Positions 26,657 through 37,490 of a stretch of 64,000 bases of DNA are shown here, piece by piece; the stretch's first letter is position 1, and each line of letters begins with the position of its first letter. The notes below the pieces were generated by a model. It worked only from the letters and a program-made list of their open reading frames with translations, was not told where the DNA came from and made no database searches. The stretch is taken from NCBI RefSeq assembly GCF_019972835.1, contig NZ_BPPB01000004.1, positions 62,001-126,000 of the forward strand. The letters run 5' to 3'. Origin of the DNA: Lactobacillus laiwuensis (GTDB taxonomy: Bacteria > Bacillota > Bacilli > Lactobacillales > Lactobacillaceae). The translations under genes were made by a program, and so were the position numbers.

Positions 26657-27952
26657 CTATCTGATGAATCCAACGTATTCTCTCTTCATTAACAATCCGT
26701 TAATTTGACGAGATAGTTCCAAGACAACACCAATAACAATTAAAAGGCTAGTACCGCCTAATCCAATTGAACTTGGTAAATCCCAAAAATTAGTAGCAAG
26801 CTGTGGCAATAATGCTACCAGACCTAAAAATACAGATCCTACAGTTGATAACCGAATTAGTACCTTTGATACATAATCCTGTGTATCTTTACCGGGCCAA
26901 ACACTCGGAATGTACGCACCTTGTTTTTGTAAATTCTTAGCCAGCTTCTCAGGATTAACCTGAACAAAAGCGTAAAAGAATGTAAACAAGATAATTAAAA
27001 CAGTGTAGATTATGACTCCAGGGGTAGTTTGCATACTAAATATGTTGGTCATTATTTTATACCATTGTTGATCGCCTTGAGACTTCTGAAAGGCCATCAA
27101 AATTGTTGCTGGTGTAATAATGAATGAACTAGCAAATATGACTGGAATAACTCCAGAAACATTAACCTTTAATGGCAAAAAACTTTCAGAGCCACTAATA
27201 GTTGCTCGTCTTGTGTATTGTATTGGAATTCGACGATCTGCCTGTTCTACCCATGTAACTAATTGGGTTACGATAAGTATTGCAATGATAATCGCGATGA
27301 AGAACAAAATCCCTTGCCAACGATCACTAGCGTTATTATTGATAACGCCATCTTTATAAAGTTGCCAAAGGCCACGAGGTAGCCGAGCTATAATACCAGC
27401 AAAAATAATTACTGAAACTCCATTACCTAAACCTTTATCAGTAATTTCATCACCAAGCCAAGTTAAAAGCATCGTTCCAGCCGTCATAATTATTGCAATT
27501 TCGCCATAAGACTGCCAATTTTGTGACTTAACTAGGCCCATTTGTGTTAATGCATTGAAACCAAGCGTAATTCCTATACTTTGAATAAATGCCACAAACA
27601 AAGCAAGCCAACGAGTTACATTATTAGTCTTTCGTCGTCCAACTTCACCTTGTTTGCCCCACTCTACTAGTGTTGGAACAATATCCATCTGTAACAGCTG
27701 AATAACAATTTGTGCAGTTATATAAGGGGAAACACCTAATGAGAAAATTGAATAATTATCTAGTCCCCCACCAGAAACTGTATCCAGCATCGGAACTAAA
27801 CCAGTTTGTGCAACTTGAGTAATCGCTTTTGCGTTGACACCTGGAACAGTAATATTCGCTCCAATTCGGTATATCAAAAGAATAAAGAGTGTAAAATAAA
27901 TTTTATTTCTTATTTCTTTATCCTTAAAGGCGTTCTTCAAGGTCGAAAACAT
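26657..27952 (-). CDS. secY: Preprotein translocase subunit SecY
   Basis: Channel subunit of the Sec translocon; 431 residues with ten predicted helices. FSLGVSPYITAQIVIQLLQMD (helix 2 plug region), GLGNGVSVIIFAGI and the C-terminal MKREYVGFI-type tail are typical. Its start overlaps the rplO stop by one base, coupling both. Confidence 0.97.
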   Translation of the reverse strand: MFSTLKNAFKDKEIRNKIYFTLFILLIYRIGANITVPGVNAKAITQVAQTGLVPMLDTVSGGGLDNYSIFSLGVSPYITAQIVIQLLQMDIVPTLVEWGKQGEVGRRKTNNVTRWLALFVAFIQSIGITLGFNALTQMGLVKSQNWQSYGEIAIIMTAGTMLLTWLGDEITDKGLGNGVSVIIFAGIIARLPRGLWQLYKDGVINNNASDRWQGILFFIAIIIAILIVTQLVTWVEQADRRIPIQYTRRATISGSESFLPLKVNVSGVIPVIFASSFIITPATILMAFQKSQGDQQWYKIMTNIFSMQTTPGVIIYTVLIILFTFFYAFVQVNPEKLAKNLQKQGAYIPSVWPGKDTQDYVSKVLIRLSTVGSVFLGLVALLPQLATNFWDLPSSIGLGGTSLLIVIGVVLELSRQINGLLMKREYVGFIR

Positions 27953-28392
27953 TAGATCACCTCAACAGATCCGCCTGCTTCTTCAACTGCTTTTTTAGCA
28001 GTGGCGGAAACTTTGTTAACCTTTACGTTTAACTTAACTTTTAACTCACCTTTTGCAAGCAATTTAACGCCTGATAATTCTTTCTTTACCAAACCTTTTT
28101 CTTTAAGACCAGCAACTGTAACTTCGCTGCCATCCTCAAACTTGTTTAAGTCATCTAAGTTAATGATTGCATACTCTTTACGATTAACGTTCTTAAATCC
28201 ACGTTTTGGCATGGTTCTAAATAATGGCATTTGACCACCTTCAAAACCTAGACGGGTATGACCGCCTTGACGAGACAACTGTCCCTTTTGGCCACGGCCA
28301 GAAGTCTTTCCAAAACCACTTGAAGTACCACGACCAACACGTTTTCTTGTATTGCGTGAACCCTCAGCAGCATGTAATTCATGAAGCTTCAT
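27952..28392 (-). CDS. rplO: 50S ribosomal protein L15
   Basis: A 146-residue protein of the large subunit. The Gly/Arg-rich N-terminus ([20 protein letters not shown]) that penetrates 23S rRNA is present and the C-terminal half has [19 protein letters not shown] 28392 follows GAGGAGG; an upstream in-frame start is not needed. Confidence 0.97.
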   Translation of the reverse strand: MKLHELHAAEGSRNTRKRVGRGTSSGFGKTSGRGQKGQLSRQGGHTRLGFEGGQMPLFRTMPKRGFKNVNRKEYAIINLDDLNKFEDGSEVTVAGLKEKGLVKKELSGVKLLAKGELKVKLNVKVNKVSATAKKAVEEAGGSVEVI

Positions 28393-28414
28393 TAATTGGC
28401 ACCTCCTCAACTAG

Positions 28415-28600
28415 TTATTTATTAATCTCTTCAACTGAAATCAGGTGGGCAATTTTCATTAATGCACCACGAGTTGCAGCATTGTCTGGTAAAGTAGCTG
28501 TACTATTAATTCTACCTAAGCCAAGAGCTTTCACAACTTTTCTTTGGTTAGGCAGACGGTGCGCAGCACTTCTAATTAAAGTAACTTTTAATTCAGTCAT
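28415..28600 (-). CDS. rpmD: 50S ribosomal protein L30
   Basis: A 61-residue protein: [31 protein letters not shown] and MIKIAHLI-type ending [14 protein letters not shown]. Located between rpsE and rplO as in all Firmicutes. Confidence 0.97.
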   Translation of the reverse strand: MTELKVTLIRSAAHRLPNQRKVVKALGLGRINSTATLPDNAATRGALMKIAHLISVEEINK

Positions 28601-28613
28601 TTATTCAGTCTCC

Positions 28614-29120
28614 CTAATCTAATTCAGCGTGACGAAGCTTTTCAACATCTTCACTTGTTCTAAGTTTCTTCAATCCATCTATTGTTGCACGAACAACGTT
28701 GATAGGAGTATTAGAACCAAGTGACTTAGAAGTAACATCAGCGATACCTGCCATATCCATAACGATACGAACGGCACCACCGGCAGCAACACCTGAACCT
28801 GCTGGAGCAGGTTTAATCATGATACTACCTGATCCATAATGACCAATTACTTCATGAGGAATAGTAGTACCAACCTTAGGAACCTTGATCATATTCTTTT
28901 TACCAGCTTCAACGGCCTTACGGATTGCTTCTGGAACTTCTTGAGCTTTACCAGTACCAAAGCCTACACGACCTTTTTTGTCGCCAACAATTACCAGGGC
29001 AGCAAATCTCATTCTTTGACCACCTTTGACAACCTTGGTGACACGATTAATTGCTACTAACTGATCTTCGATGTCGTCTTTATTTCTGCGATTATTACGA
29101 GAATCGTTGCGGTTTGCCAT
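28614..29120 (-). CDS. rpsE: 30S ribosomal protein S5
   Basis: Fidelity-related protein of the 30S subunit, 168 residues. RNA-binding motif [26 protein letters not shown] ([20 protein letters not shown]), [20 protein letters not shown] and the end [14 protein letters not shown] [17 protein letters not shown] are present. Confidence 0.97.
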   Translation of the reverse strand: MANRNDSRNNRRNKDDIEDQLVAINRVTKVVKGGQRMRFAALVIVGDKKGRVGFGTGKAQEVPEAIRKAVEAGKKNMIKVPKVGTTIPHEVIGHYGSGSIMIKPAPAGSGVAAGGAVRIVMDMAGIADVTSKSLGSNTPINVVRATIDGLKKLRTSEDVEKLRHAELD

Positions 29121-29136
29121 GTATTTATCTCCTTTC

Positions 29137-29496
29137 CTAGAACTCTAATCCGTTTTCACGAGCGGCATCTGCCAATGCTGAAATACGGCCGTGGTATAAA
29201 TAACCACTTCTATCAAACACTACACTAGTAATGTTTTTAGCCTTTGCTGCTTCGGCAATACCTTTACCAACAGCTTGAGCTTGTTCTACTTTAGTTTGAT
29301 CCTTTGATACAGAATCATCTAAAGTTGAGGCACTTGCTAGCGTTACACCCGCTACGTCATCAATTAATTGAGCGTAGATGTTTTTGTTTGAACGGAAAAC
29401 GCTTAAGCGTGGGCGCTCAGCAGTACCAGAAATTTTGCTACGAATACGTTTATGACGCTTTAAGCGCAATTTGTTCTTATCTGGTTTCGAAATCAC
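29137..29496 (-). CDS. rplR: 50S ribosomal protein L18
   Basis: Binds 5S rRNA. 119 residues with [38 protein letters not shown] and [20 protein letters not shown]. Confidence 0.97.
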   Translation of the reverse strand: MISKPDKNKLRLKRHKRIRSKISGTAERPRLSVFRSNKNIYAQLIDDVAGVTLASASTLDDSVSKDQTKVEQAQAVGKGIAEAAKAKNITSVVFDRSGYLYHGRISALADAARENGLEF

Positions 29497-29517
29497 AATT
29501 TCACCTCAAAATTTTTA

Positions 29518-30048
29518 CTATTTACCTGTCTTACCTTCCTTACGACGTACGTATTCATTAGTATAACGAATACCTTTACCCTTATAAGGCTCTGGCGGAC
29601 GTACATCGCGAATTTCAGCAGCAAATTGTCCTACATTTTGCTTAGAAATTCCTTCTACTTCAATATCAGTTGCTGAAGTAGCTTTTACTGAAACACCTTC
29701 TGGTGCAGTCATTACAACTGGGTGAGAATAACCGACATTTAAAGTTAATTTGTTACCTTGTGCAGTGGCACGATAACCAACACCAATTAATTTTAAAGTT
29801 TTCTTGTAACCATCAACTACACCTTCAACCATAGAAGCTAGATTAGCTCTTTCAGTTCCATGAAGTGCTTTATCATTTTCATTTGAACGTGAAAAGTTGA
29901 TCTTGCCATCTTCTTGTTTAAAGGTAATTTTTGGATCAAAATATCTAGTCAATTCACCCTTAGGTCCTTTAACAGTGATATTGTCACCATTTTTGGTAAC
30001 AGTGACACTATCTGGGACTTCAATTGTTTTTAAACCGATACGGCTCAT
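29518..30048 (-). CDS. rplF: 50S ribosomal protein L6
   Basis: Factor-binding region protein, 176 residues with two repeated domains. [22 protein letters not shown], and the conserved [24 protein letters not shown] at the end. Confidence 0.97.
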   Translation of the reverse strand: MSRIGLKTIEVPDSVTVTKNGDNITVKGPKGELTRYFDPKITFKQEDGKINFSRSNENDKALHGTERANLASMVEGVVDGYKKTLKLIGVGYRATAQGNKLTLNVGYSHPVVMTAPEGVSVKATSATDIEVEGISKQNVGQFAAEIRDVRPPEPYKGKGIRYTNEYVRRKEGKTGK

Positions 30049-30072
30049 TGATTGCTCTCCTTTCTGTCAGAA

Positions 30073-30471
30073 TTACCAAACGTAAGCGATAACTTCGCCA
30101 CCAACATCTTTTTGTCTTGCTTCTTTGTCAGTAATCACACCTGCAGAAGTAGATACGATGGCTATACCCAAACCATTAAGTACTTTAGGTAGGTTTTCGG
30201 CACTAACATAATTTCTAAGACCCGGCTTAGAAATTCTCTTTAAGCCTGAAATGACACGTTCGCCGTCAGGACCATATTTCAAGAAAATCTTAATCATACC
30301 CTGTTTATTATCATCGGTAACTTCGTAATCACGGATGAAGCCTTCGCGTTTCAAGATTTCTGAAATAGATTTTTTAATGTTTGATGCAGGAATTTCAACA
30401 GAATTATGTTTTGCCATATTGGCATTTCTAATTCTAGTCAAGTAGTCTGCGATCGGATCTGTCATGACCAT
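30073..30471 (-). CDS. rpsH: 30S ribosomal protein S8
   Basis: Central-domain assembly protein, 132 residues, starting [21 protein letters not shown] and ending in the conserved [24 protein letters not shown]. An internal ATG two codons on (30465) is also possible; AGGAT sites are similar. Confidence 0.96.
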   Translation of the reverse strand: MVMTDPIADYLTRIRNANMAKHNSVEIPASNIKKSISEILKREGFIRDYEVTDDNKQGMIKIFLKYGPDGERVISGLKRISKPGLRNYVSAENLPKVLNGLGIAIVSTSAGVITDKEARQKDVGGEVIAYVW

Positions 30472-30493
30472 TTATGCTATCCTCCAATCCGTA

Positions 30494-30679
30494 TTACCAA
30501 CTAGCCTTTTTGAGGCCTGGGATTTGACCTTTGTGAGCTAAATCTTTCAAGCAAATACGGCATAAACCAAACTTACGATAAACGGAGCGTGGACGACCAC
30601 ATCTCTCGCAACGAGTATATTCACGTGAAGAAAATTTAGCAGGACGATGATTTCTAATTTTTTGTGATGTCTTAGCCAT
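30494..30679 (-). CDS. rpsN: 30S ribosomal protein S14, zinc-binding type Z
   Basis: A 61-residue type Z form with zinc ligands CERC (residues 24-27) and CRIC (40-43). Ends with [11 protein letters not shown]. It is the zinc-dependent version; a zinc-free paralogue, if any, is not in this window. Confidence 0.97.
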   Translation of the reverse strand: MAKTSQKIRNHRPAKFSSREYTRCERCGRPRSVYRKFGLCRICLKDLAHKGQIPGLKKASW

Positions 30680-30691
30680 TAATGTCCTCCA

Positions 30692-31234
30692 TTATTTTGC
30701 AAACGGCATACCAAACTGACCTAGAAGCTCACGAGCTTCTTCGTCTGTATTGGCAGTAGTAACGATAACAACATCTAAACCCCTAGTTCTATTAACTTTA
30801 TCAAAGTCAATTTCTGGGAAAATCAATTGTTCCTTAATACCTAAAGTGTAGTTACCACGACCATCAAACGAACGGCTTGATACACCGCGGAAGTCGCGAA
30901 CACGAGGAAGTGAAACACTGATTAACTTATATAAGAAATCGTACATTCTATCGCCTCTAAGAGTTACCTTAGCACCAATAGACATACCTTCACGCAAGCG
31001 GAAGTTAGCAATTGACTTTTTGGCTTTAGTAACCAATGGCTTTTGACCTGAGATTAAAGTCAATTCCTCTACAGCTTCATCTAAGTTTTTAGCATTAGAA
31101 ACAGCGTCTCCAACACCCATGTTCAAAACTATTTTTTCAATCTTTGGTACTTGCATAACTGAGCTGTAATCAAACTTTTCTTGCAATGCAGGAACAATTT
31201 TTTCTTTATATTCTTGAGCTAAATAATTTGCCAT
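30692..31234 (-). CDS. rplE: 50S ribosomal protein L5
   Basis: 5S rRNA-binding protein, 180 residues. Conserved [39 protein letters not shown] and [18 protein letters not shown] are all present. Confidence 0.97.
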   Translation of the reverse strand: MANYLAQEYKEKIVPALQEKFDYSSVMQVPKIEKIVLNMGVGDAVSNAKNLDEAVEELTLISGQKPLVTKAKKSIANFRLREGMSIGAKVTLRGDRMYDFLYKLISVSLPRVRDFRGVSSRSFDGRGNYTLGIKEQLIFPEIDFDKVNRTRGLDVVIVTTANTDEEARELLGQFGMPFAK

Positions 31235-31248
31235 TTGTGTCCTCCCTT

Positions 31249-31512
31249 CTACTTCTTAGTTTCTTCTTTTTTGTCATTGGTTTTGCCTTCTGACTTAGCA
31301 ATGACTTTAACGTTTGATGCGTGAATTGATCCTTCAGATTCAACTACACCACCATTAGCATTAGTCTGAGAAGGTTTTTGATGTTTCTTGATCTTATTAA
31401 CGCCTTTGACAACCACACGATTTTTCTTAACGTTAACAGATAAAACAATACCTTCTTTACCTTTGTCTTTTCCGGTAATAACTTTTACTTTGTCACCAGT
31501 TTTAACAAACAT
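31249..31512 (-). CDS. rplX: 50S ribosomal protein L24
   Basis: Assembly-initiator protein with a KOW motif ([19 protein letters not shown]). 87 residues, with an unusual C-terminal tail rich in Lys/Glu ([15 protein letters not shown]). The first residues MFVKTGDKV fit other lactobacilli. Confidence 0.95.
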   Translation of the reverse strand: MFVKTGDKVKVITGKDKGKEGIVLSVNVKKNRVVVKGVNKIKKHQKPSQTNANGGVVESEGSIHASNVKVIAKSEGKTNDKKEETKK

Positions 31513-31528
31513 CAGTGCACCTCACTTA

Positions 31529-31897
31529 TTATAAGACTTCAGGAGCAAGAGAGACGATTTTCATAAAGTCGTGCTCACGCAGCTCACGTGCAACAGGCCC
31601 AAAGATACGAGTACCTCGTGGACTCTTATCTGCATTGATAACTACACCAGCATTTTCATCAAACTTGATGTATGATCCATCTTCACGGCGTGCGCCTGAT
31701 TTTGTTCTAACAATAACGGCCTTGACAACGTCACCTTTTTTGACAACGCCACCTGGTGTTGCTTGTTTAACAGTTGCAACCACAATATCACCAATGTTAC
31801 CAGTCTTACGTCTTGATCCACCTAAGACTCTAATAACTAAAAGTTCTCTGGCACCTGAGTTATCAGCAACCTTCAAACGGGATTCATTTTGAATCAC
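31529..31897 (-). CDS. rplN: 50S ribosomal protein L14
   Basis: A 122-residue protein at the subunit interface: [41 protein letters not shown], and [33 protein letters not shown] end. Confidence 0.98.
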   Translation of the reverse strand: MIQNESRLKVADNSGARELLVIRVLGGSRRKTGNIGDIVVATVKQATPGGVVKKGDVVKAVIVRTKSGARREDGSYIKFDENAGVVINADKSPRGTRIFGPVARELREHDFMKIVSLAPEVL

Positions 31898-31929
31898 TAT
31901 ATAATCCTCCCCTCACTAAATCCGCAAAA

Positions 31930-32196
31930 TTAAACAGATTTTTTAACAATTTCAACTAAACGAAAGCGCTTTGTACGAGATAATGGACGAGTTTCCATGA
32001 TACGAACAGTATCGCCAACTTTAGCTTCATTTTTATCATCTTGTGCGTAATATTTCTTTGAATATTTGATACGTTTCTTGTAGACAGGGTGATTCTTATA
32101 AGTATCAACAACAACAGTTATAGTCTTGTCATTCTTATCAGAAATTACTTCGCCTTGATATACGTGACGATGATTTCTTTCGATTGATTCGCTCAA
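31930..32196 (-). CDS. rpsQ: 30S ribosomal protein S17
   Basis: 16S rRNA-binding OB-fold protein of 88 residues; [20 protein letters not shown] and [20 protein letters not shown] are conserved. Confidence 0.97.
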   Translation of the reverse strand: MSESIERNHRHVYQGEVISDKNDKTITVVVDTYKNHPVYKKRIKYSKKYYAQDDKNEAKVGDTVRIMETRPLSRTKRFRLVEIVKKSV

Positions 32197-32214
32197 GTTA
32201 ATAACTCCCTTCCA

Positions 32215-32412
32215 CTAATCTTTTTCCAATGCTTTTTCGCTAAGAATTGTTTTAATTCTAGCAATGTTTTTACGGACTTTACTTAGGCGAGCGGTATTTT
32301 CTAATTGACCCGTTGCTTGTTGAAAACGCAAATTAAAGAGTTCTTCTTTATATTGCTTTTCCTTGTCTAACATTTGATCAGTGGTTAATGCTCTGATTTC
32401 TTTAGCCTTCAT
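32215..32412 (-). CDS. rpmC: 50S ribosomal protein L29
   Basis: A 65-residue helical hairpin at the peptide exit, [23 protein letters not shown] 32412 is the family start; it lies inside the last bases of rplP, an 11-base overlap, so the genes are translationally coupled. Confidence 0.96.
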   Translation of the reverse strand: MKAKEIRALTTDQMLDKEKQYKEELFNLRFQQATGQLENTARLSKVRKNIARIKTILSEKALEKD

Positions 32413-32842
32413 TAGAATTGCCACCTACTTCCGAACTTTTAGTCACAAATTTGCATTTAATTGGTAGCTTAGTTGCAGCAAGTCTTAAAGCTTCACGAGC
32501 AGTAGCTTCATCAACGCCACCAATTTCAAACATAATCTTTTCTCTCTTGACTACAGCTACCCAGCCTGCAGGTGCACCTTTACCGGAACCCATCCGGACA
32601 CCAACACCCTTTGCAGTGTATGATTTTTGAGGGAAAATTCTAATCCAAACCTTACCGCCACGTTTCATGTAACGAGTCATCGCAACACGGGCAGCTTCGA
32701 TTTGTTGTGTAGTAATCCAGTGGGACTCAAGGGCTTGTAATCCATATTCACCAAAAGCAATGGTCTTACCACCCTTAGCAGCGCCACGCATCTTACCACG
32801 AAACTCACGACGGTGTTTCACCCTTTTTGGTACTAGAGGCAT
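32402..32842 (-). CDS. rplP: 50S ribosomal protein L16
   Basis: A-site tRNA-contacting protein, 146 residues. [36 protein letters not shown], and [17 protein letters not shown] are diagnostic. Confidence 0.98.
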   Translation of the reverse strand: MPLVPKRVKHRREFRGKMRGAAKGGKTIAFGEYGLQALESHWITTQQIEAARVAMTRYMKRGGKVWIRIFPQKSYTAKGVGVRMGSGKGAPAGWVAVVKREKIMFEIGGVDEATAREALRLAATKLPIKCKFVTKSSEVGGNSNEG

Positions 32843-33513
32843 TATTTGCTTCCTCCCTTCGCAGCTTTTTCGGGCTTCTTACTTTTAGAAGGTAAGATTT
32901 CACCCCGGTTAATCCATACTTGAACACCAATTTCACCATATGTGGTGTAGGCATTTACCCAAGCATAATCAATATCAGCTCTTAAAGTTTGTAATGGAAC
33001 ACGACCTTCTGTATGCCATTCTCTTCTTGCCATGTCAGCGCCGTTCAAACGACCAGATGTTTGTACTCTGATTCCCTTAGCACCAGCACGCATTGTTCTT
33101 TGAGTGGCTTGACGAGTAGCACGTCTAAAAGCAATACGAGCTTCAAGTTGACTAGCAATGCTTTCAGCCACTAATTTGGCATCAAGATCTGGTTTTTTAA
33201 TTTCAACAATATTAACGTGTACTTGCTTCTTAGTCAAAGCATTTAATTCTCTTCTTAAAGCTTCAACTTCAGAACCACCTTTACCAATTACCATACCAGG
33301 TTTAGAAGTATTGATTGATACGTTGATTCTGTTGGCTGCACGTTCAATTTCAACAGTAGAAACAGAGGCATTCTTTAACTTTTTATCAATGAATTTTCTG
33401 ATACGCAGATCTTCATTTAAAGTTTCTTTGTATCCTCTGTCAGCATACCATTTAGATTCCCAGTCACGAATTACGCCGAGACGAAAACCATTTGGGTTAA
33501 TCTTCTGACCCAT
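32842..33513 (-). CDS. rpsC: 30S ribosomal protein S3
   Basis: mRNA-entry protein of 223 residues with a KH domain ([21 protein letters not shown], about residues 60-85) and the C-terminal domain [20 protein letters not shown]. Stop overlaps the rplP start by one base. Confidence 0.98.
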   Translation of the reverse strand: MGQKINPNGFRLGVIRDWESKWYADRGYKETLNEDLRIRKFIDKKLKNASVSTVEIERAANRINVSINTSKPGMVIGKGGSEVEALRRELNALTKKQVHVNIVEIKKPDLDAKLVAESIASQLEARIAFRRATRQATQRTMRAGAKGIRVQTSGRLNGADMARREWHTEGRVPLQTLRADIDYAWVNAYTTYGEIGVQVWINRGEILPSKSKKPEKAAKGGSK

Positions 33514-33526
33514 TAATATACCTCCC

Positions 33527-33880
33527 TTAATCGTTCTTTTCTGACACTACTACAACTACATGACTAGTTCTCTTATTAATAGGAGAAGCCATACCTTTGG
33601 CACGTGGTCTAAATCTCTTTAAAGTAGCTCCTTCATTTACGTATGCTTCAGATACATAAAGATTGGCGCTTTCAAGATCATAATTGTGTTCTGCATTTGC
33701 AATTGCTGAGCGTAAAACTTTTTCAACGATTGGGGAAGCAGCTCTAGGCGTAAATTGCAAGATTGCCAATGCTTCAGCAACGTCTTTGCCACGAATCAAA
33801 TCAACGACTAAACGTGCTTTTCTTGGAGCAATACGAACTGTTCTTGCTTCTGCCCTAGCTGAACTAACTTGTTCTGCCAT
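33527..33880 (-). CDS. rplV: 50S ribosomal protein L22
   Basis: Exit-tunnel protein of 117 residues with [20 protein letters not shown] and the beta-hairpin region [17 protein letters not shown]. Macrolide-resistance residues lie in the final hairpin; no oddity is visible. Confidence 0.97.
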   Translation of the reverse strand: MAEQVSSARAEARTVRIAPRKARLVVDLIRGKDVAEALAILQFTPRAASPIVEKVLRSAIANAEHNYDLESANLYVSEAYVNEGATLKRFRPRAKGMASPINKRTSHVVVVVSEKND

Positions 33881-33899
33881 TTAAGTGTTTCTCCTTTCT

Positions 33900-34181
33900 T
33901 TATTTTGCAGTAGCCTTGTCGTCAGATGTCTTATGTCCACGGAAAGTTCTTGTCGGAACAAATTCACCTAACTTATGACCAACCATATCCTCGGTAATAT
34001 ATACTGGGACATGCTTTCTACCATCGTAAACAGCTATAGTCAAACCAACAAAAGAAGGAAAAATAGTTGAACGACGTGACCAGGTTTTAATAACCTGTTT
34101 TTTATCTGTATCTGCCTGTGCATCAACTTTCTTTAATAAAGATGCATCAGCAAAAGGCCCTTTTTTAATACTACGGCTCAT
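33900..34181 (-). CDS. rpsS: 30S ribosomal protein S19
   Basis: A 93-residue head protein, [20 protein letters not shown] and [23 protein letters not shown]. Confidence 0.98.
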   Translation of the reverse strand: MSRSIKKGPFADASLLKKVDAQADTDKKQVIKTWSRRSTIFPSFVGLTIAVYDGRKHVPVYITEDMVGHKLGEFVPTRTFRGHKTSDDKATAK

Positions 34182-34199
34182 TAAATTACCCTCCTTCTA

Positions 34200-35036
34200 T
34201 TATTTGCTACCTTTACGGTGACGTACAATTAACTTCTCGCTGGCTCTCTTACTATTTCTAGTCTTAATACCGCGAGCTTTCTTGCCCCATGGAGTCATTG
34301 GTTGTGGGCGACCTACAGGAGCTTTACCTTCACCACCACCATGTGGGTGATCATTAGGGTTCATTACTGAACCACGTGATTGTGGGCGTCTGCCTAACCA
34401 GCGACTACGGCCAGCTTTACCTAATTGGATTAATGAATGTTGTTCATTACCTACAACACCGATAGTTGCGCGACAAACTGATAAAATCTTGCGAACTTCA
34501 CCACTCTGTAATTTAACTAAGGTGTACTTACCATCATTACCTAAAACTTGAGCACTGGCTCCAGCACTTCTAACAAGCTGACCACCTTTACCAGGACTTA
34601 ATTCAATATTGTGAATTGATGTACCAGTTGGAATATTCTTTAATGGTAAAGCGTTTCCTGGCTTAATATCTGCGTTAGTTCCAGATTCTACCACATCACC
34701 AACTGTTAAACCCTTTGGTGCTAGGATATAAGCTTTAATACCATCGGTATAGTGAAGAAGCGCAATATTAGCAGTTCTATTTGGATCGTATTCGATTGCC
34801 TTAACTACAGCTTTGGCGTTATCTTTATTACGTTTAAAATCAATAATACGATATTTTTGCTTATGTCCACCACCACGGTGTCTACTAGTAATATGACCAT
34901 AAGAGTTACGACCTGCAGTGTGTGATTGTGACTCAAGTAAAGTACGCTCTGGCTTGCTCTTGGTAATTTCAGCAAAGTCAGAAGTAGTCATATTACGGCG
35001 ACCATTTGTGGTTGGCTTATAAATTTTAATAGCCAA
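34200..35036 (-). CDS. rplB: 50S ribosomal protein L2
   Basis: Peptidyl-transferase-centre protein of 278 residues. The conserved [20 protein letters not shown] loop with the essential His, and the N-terminal [22 protein letters not shown] are present. Confidence 0.98.
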   Translation of the reverse strand: MAIKIYKPTTNGRRNMTTSDFAEITKSKPERTLLESQSHTAGRNSYGHITSRHRGGGHKQKYRIIDFKRNKDNAKAVVKAIEYDPNRTANIALLHYTDGIKAYILAPKGLTVGDVVESGTNADIKPGNALPLKNIPTGTSIHNIELSPGKGGQLVRSAGASAQVLGNDGKYTLVKLQSGEVRKILSVCRATIGVVGNEQHSLIQLGKAGRSRWLGRRPQSRGSVMNPNDHPHGGGEGKAPVGRPQPMTPWGKKARGIKTRNSKRASEKLIVRHRKGSK

Positions 35037-35051
35037 TTGACTGACCTCCTA

Positions 35052-35363
35052 TTACTTGTTTTCTTCTTTATTATCGTTATCGTCTTTGAAAATTTTGATG
35101 TCGTTTGAATCCTCAGTTAAGGTGACGATTGCTTTACGTGTACGAGCAGTTTTACCTGAATAGCGACCAACACGCTTATCCTTACCACGAACATTCATGA
35201 TATTAACTTTTTTGACCTTAACATCAAAAATTTCTTCAACAGCATCACGAACTTGAGTCTTGGTTGCAGTTAAAAGCACGTTGAAAGTGTATTTCTTATC
35301 ATCCATTAAGTTCGTTGACTTTTCAGTAATGACAGGTCTTAAAATGATATCGTGTGCACTCAT
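35052..35363 (-). CDS. rplW: 50S ribosomal protein L23
   Basis: Docking protein for trigger factor and SRP at the exit, 103 residues: [21 protein letters not shown] and [21 protein letters not shown]. The C-terminus is Asp/Asn/Lys-rich. Its start overlaps the rplD stop by four bases. Confidence 0.97.
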   Translation of the reverse strand: MSAHDIILRPVITEKSTNLMDDKKYTFNVLLTATKTQVRDAVEEIFDVKVKKVNIMNVRGKDKRVGRYSGKTARTRKAIVTLTEDSNDIKIFKDDNDNKEENK

Positions 35364-35992
35364 TTCGTCGAAGCCCCCTCAACATTCTTTTCAATCATTT
35401 CAACGGCTTCTTTTGTCAAGATTAATTTGTCATAGTTGACAACATCTTCAACATTCAAACCATTTGCAGTGATTACCTTAACATTTGGCAAATTCTTAGC
35501 TGAGTATTGAACATTCTTATCTTCAGAAACAACTAAAACTTTGCCTTCAACTTTTAAGCCGTCTAAGATTGACTTAAATTCTTTTGTTTTAGGAGCTGAC
35601 ATTGTCAATTGATCTAAAACAATTAAATCTTTATCAATCAACTTTTGAGAAAGAACAGACTTAATAGCCAAGCGCCTTTGCTTTCTTGGCATTGAGTACA
35701 CATAGGAACGTGGAGTTGGTCCGAAAACTACACCACCACCACGCCATTGTGGTGAACGGATGGAACCTTGACGAGCACGTCCTGTACCTTTTTGTTTCCA
35801 AGGTTTCTTACCACCACCACGAACAGCGGATCTATTTTTAACCTTCGAGGTGCCTTGACGTCTGCCAGCTCTTTGTCTGATAATTGCGTCAAAAACTACG
35901 CTCTCATTTGGCTTAATACCAAACACTTCATCATTTAAAGTAACTTCACCAGCATCTTTGCCCTTTTGATCAATAACCTTTAAATTAGCCAT
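35360..35992 (-). CDS. rplD: 50S ribosomal protein L4
   Basis: A 210-residue protein with the extended loop [22 protein letters not shown] that lines the exit tunnel, and [17 protein letters not shown] in the globular domain. The C-terminal extension is slightly longer than average. Confidence 0.97.
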   Translation of the reverse strand: MANLKVIDQKGKDAGEVTLNDEVFGIKPNESVVFDAIIRQRAGRRQGTSKVKNRSAVRGGGKKPWKQKGTGRARQGSIRSPQWRGGGVVFGPTPRSYVYSMPRKQRRLAIKSVLSQKLIDKDLIVLDQLTMSAPKTKEFKSILDGLKVEGKVLVVSEDKNVQYSAKNLPNVKVITANGLNVEDVVNYDKLILTKEAVEMIEKNVEGASTK

Positions 35993-36006
35993 TCTAGTCC
36001 TCCTTC

Positions 36007-36636
36007 CTATTTATTACTTTTAACAGCAGATCTAACAGTAAGCAATGAATTCTTAGCACCAGGAACATTGCCCTTGATTAACAATACATTCTTATCTGCT
36101 ACAACTTTTTCAATTACTAAGTTTTCAATGGTAACTTTCTTCATTCCCATGTGGCCTGGCAAACGCTTGCCTTTAGGTACACGGTTAATGATGGAACCCA
36201 TTGAACCAGGAATTCTGTGGTATCTTGAACCGTGAGTTTCTGGTCCACGTGATTGGCCCCAACGTTTAATGTTACCTTGGTATCCATGACCTCTTGTAGT
36301 ACCAGTGACGTCAACTACGTCACCTTCCTTAAATGTGTCCACAGTAACTTCTGAGCCGACTTCGTAGTCCTTAAGCTCAACTCCGCGGATTTCACGTATG
36401 AAGCGCTTAGGCGAAGTCTTTGCTTTTGCAGCATGACCTTTTTCTGGTTTGTTGCTCAAAACTTCACGCTTATCTTGATATCCTAATTGAACTGCTTCGT
36501 AGCCGTCTGATTCAACTGTCTTAACTTGCATAACTACATTAGGAGTTGCTTCAACAACAGTTACGGGCACAAGGATACCATCTTTAGTGAAGATTTGGGT
36601 CATACCAACTTTTCTTCCTAAGATTCCTTTGGTCAT
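36007..36636 (-). CDS. rplC: 50S ribosomal protein L3
   Basis: Early-assembly protein near the peptidyl-transferase centre, 209 residues, with [25 protein letters not shown] and [16 protein letters not shown]. Confidence 0.98.
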   Translation of the reverse strand: MTKGILGRKVGMTQIFTKDGILVPVTVVEATPNVVMQVKTVESDGYEAVQLGYQDKREVLSNKPEKGHAAKAKTSPKRFIREIRGVELKDYEVGSEVTVDTFKEGDVVDVTGTTRGHGYQGNIKRWGQSRGPETHGSRYHRIPGSMGSIINRVPKGKRLPGHMGMKKVTIENLVIEKVVADKNVLLIKGNVPGAKNSLLTVRSAVKSNK

Positions 36637-36660
36637 GATTACACCTCTTTCTTTTTAAAA

Positions 36661-36969
36661 TTAAAGTTTAATTTCGATGTCAACACCACTTGGTAAATCA
36701 AGCTTCATTAAAGAGTCAACAGTTTTAGGTGTTGGATTTAAAATATCGATTAAACGCTTATGCGTACGAATTTCAAATTGTTCACGTGAGTCCTTGTTCA
36801 TGTGTGGTGAACGCAAAACAGTAAACAATACCCTTTCTGTTGGCAATGGAACTGGACCTGAGATTTCAGCTCCAGTTCTCTTTGCAGTAGCTACAATTTT
36901 AGCAGCTGATTCATCGAGAATACCATGTTCGTATGACTTAAGTCTGATACGAATTGATTGACTTGCCAT
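36661..36969 (-). CDS. rpsJ: 30S ribosomal protein S10
   Basis: First gene of the large ribosomal operon, 102 residues. Also a transcription antitermination partner of NusB in other bacteria. [19 protein letters not shown] and [20 protein letters not shown] are conserved. GGAGGTAAT precedes the ATG. Confidence 0.98.
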   Translation of the reverse strand: MASQSIRIRLKSYEHGILDESAAKIVATAKRTGAEISGPVPLPTERVLFTVLRSPHMNKDSREQFEIRTHKRLIDILNPTPKTVDSLMKLDLPSGVDIEIKL

Positions 36970-37161
36970 TAAATTACCTCCTCAACGTCTTCTTTAAAAG
37001 ATGACTAGCTTCCACAAAAATTCCCGGCACCACCTCTGTGGCAATGCAGCCTGGTGTGCCGCAACCTTTTGTATCAACGCTTTACAACAAAATGTGCTTT
37101 AAGGCAGAATACGCCCTAGACACACAAAAAATAGTATACCTGTTTTATGCCTGAATATCAA
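36970..37161 (-). promoter_or_regulatory. Promoter and structured leader of the S10 ribosomal operon
   Basis: TTGATA (37156-37161) and TATACT (37133-37138) with an exact 17-base spacer make a strong sigma-A promoter. The leader of about 155 bases holds a GC-rich hairpin (CGGCACACC with GGTGGTGCCG, about 37025-37060) in otherwise AT-rich DNA, and a second pairing near the ribosome site. Such leaders usually serve feedback by a ribosomal protein, here unproven. Confidence 0.75.
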
Positions 37162-37423
37162 GGCTTAAAGGATACTTTTCTTGATATTAACGCTAAAATA
37201 CTAGAACTTTAACAATTTTTATAAAAATTAAAAAATGTAATTACTAGCAGTAAACAAAATAAGCTCCAACTAGAATAATTTCAACAAATTTGCCTAAATT
37301 TATAATAATAAATTTAATAAGTGTAAGAAAGATTAATGTGGTCCCAAAATTCCATTTAAAAATACTTTTAGATTTTTAAACTTTTGGTTCCTAATAAGCT
37401 TAATTAAAAAGTTTTAAACAGAA
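37162..37423. other. Gene-free stretch between the S10 promoter and the fusA terminator
   Basis: AT-rich with many stops in all frames. No open frame, repeat or clear regulatory site could be supported. Confidence 0.4.
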
Positions 37424-37456
37424 TAAAAAAGAGCTATTGGCAAAGCCAACAGCTCA
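37424..37456 (-). terminator. Terminator of the rpsL-rpsG-fusA operon
   Basis: On the minus strand GAGCTGTTGGC pairs with GCCAATAGCTC across a three-base loop, then six T. Confidence 0.9.
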
Positions 37457-37490
37457 ATTATTGTATTTATTTTTGTTTAACTATTAAAAA

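Noticed and set aside
27120-27359. Plus-strand open frames inside secY, rpoB, rpoC, fusA and other core genes
   Set aside because: They are antisense shadows of well-supported genes, without ribosome sites or family motifs.
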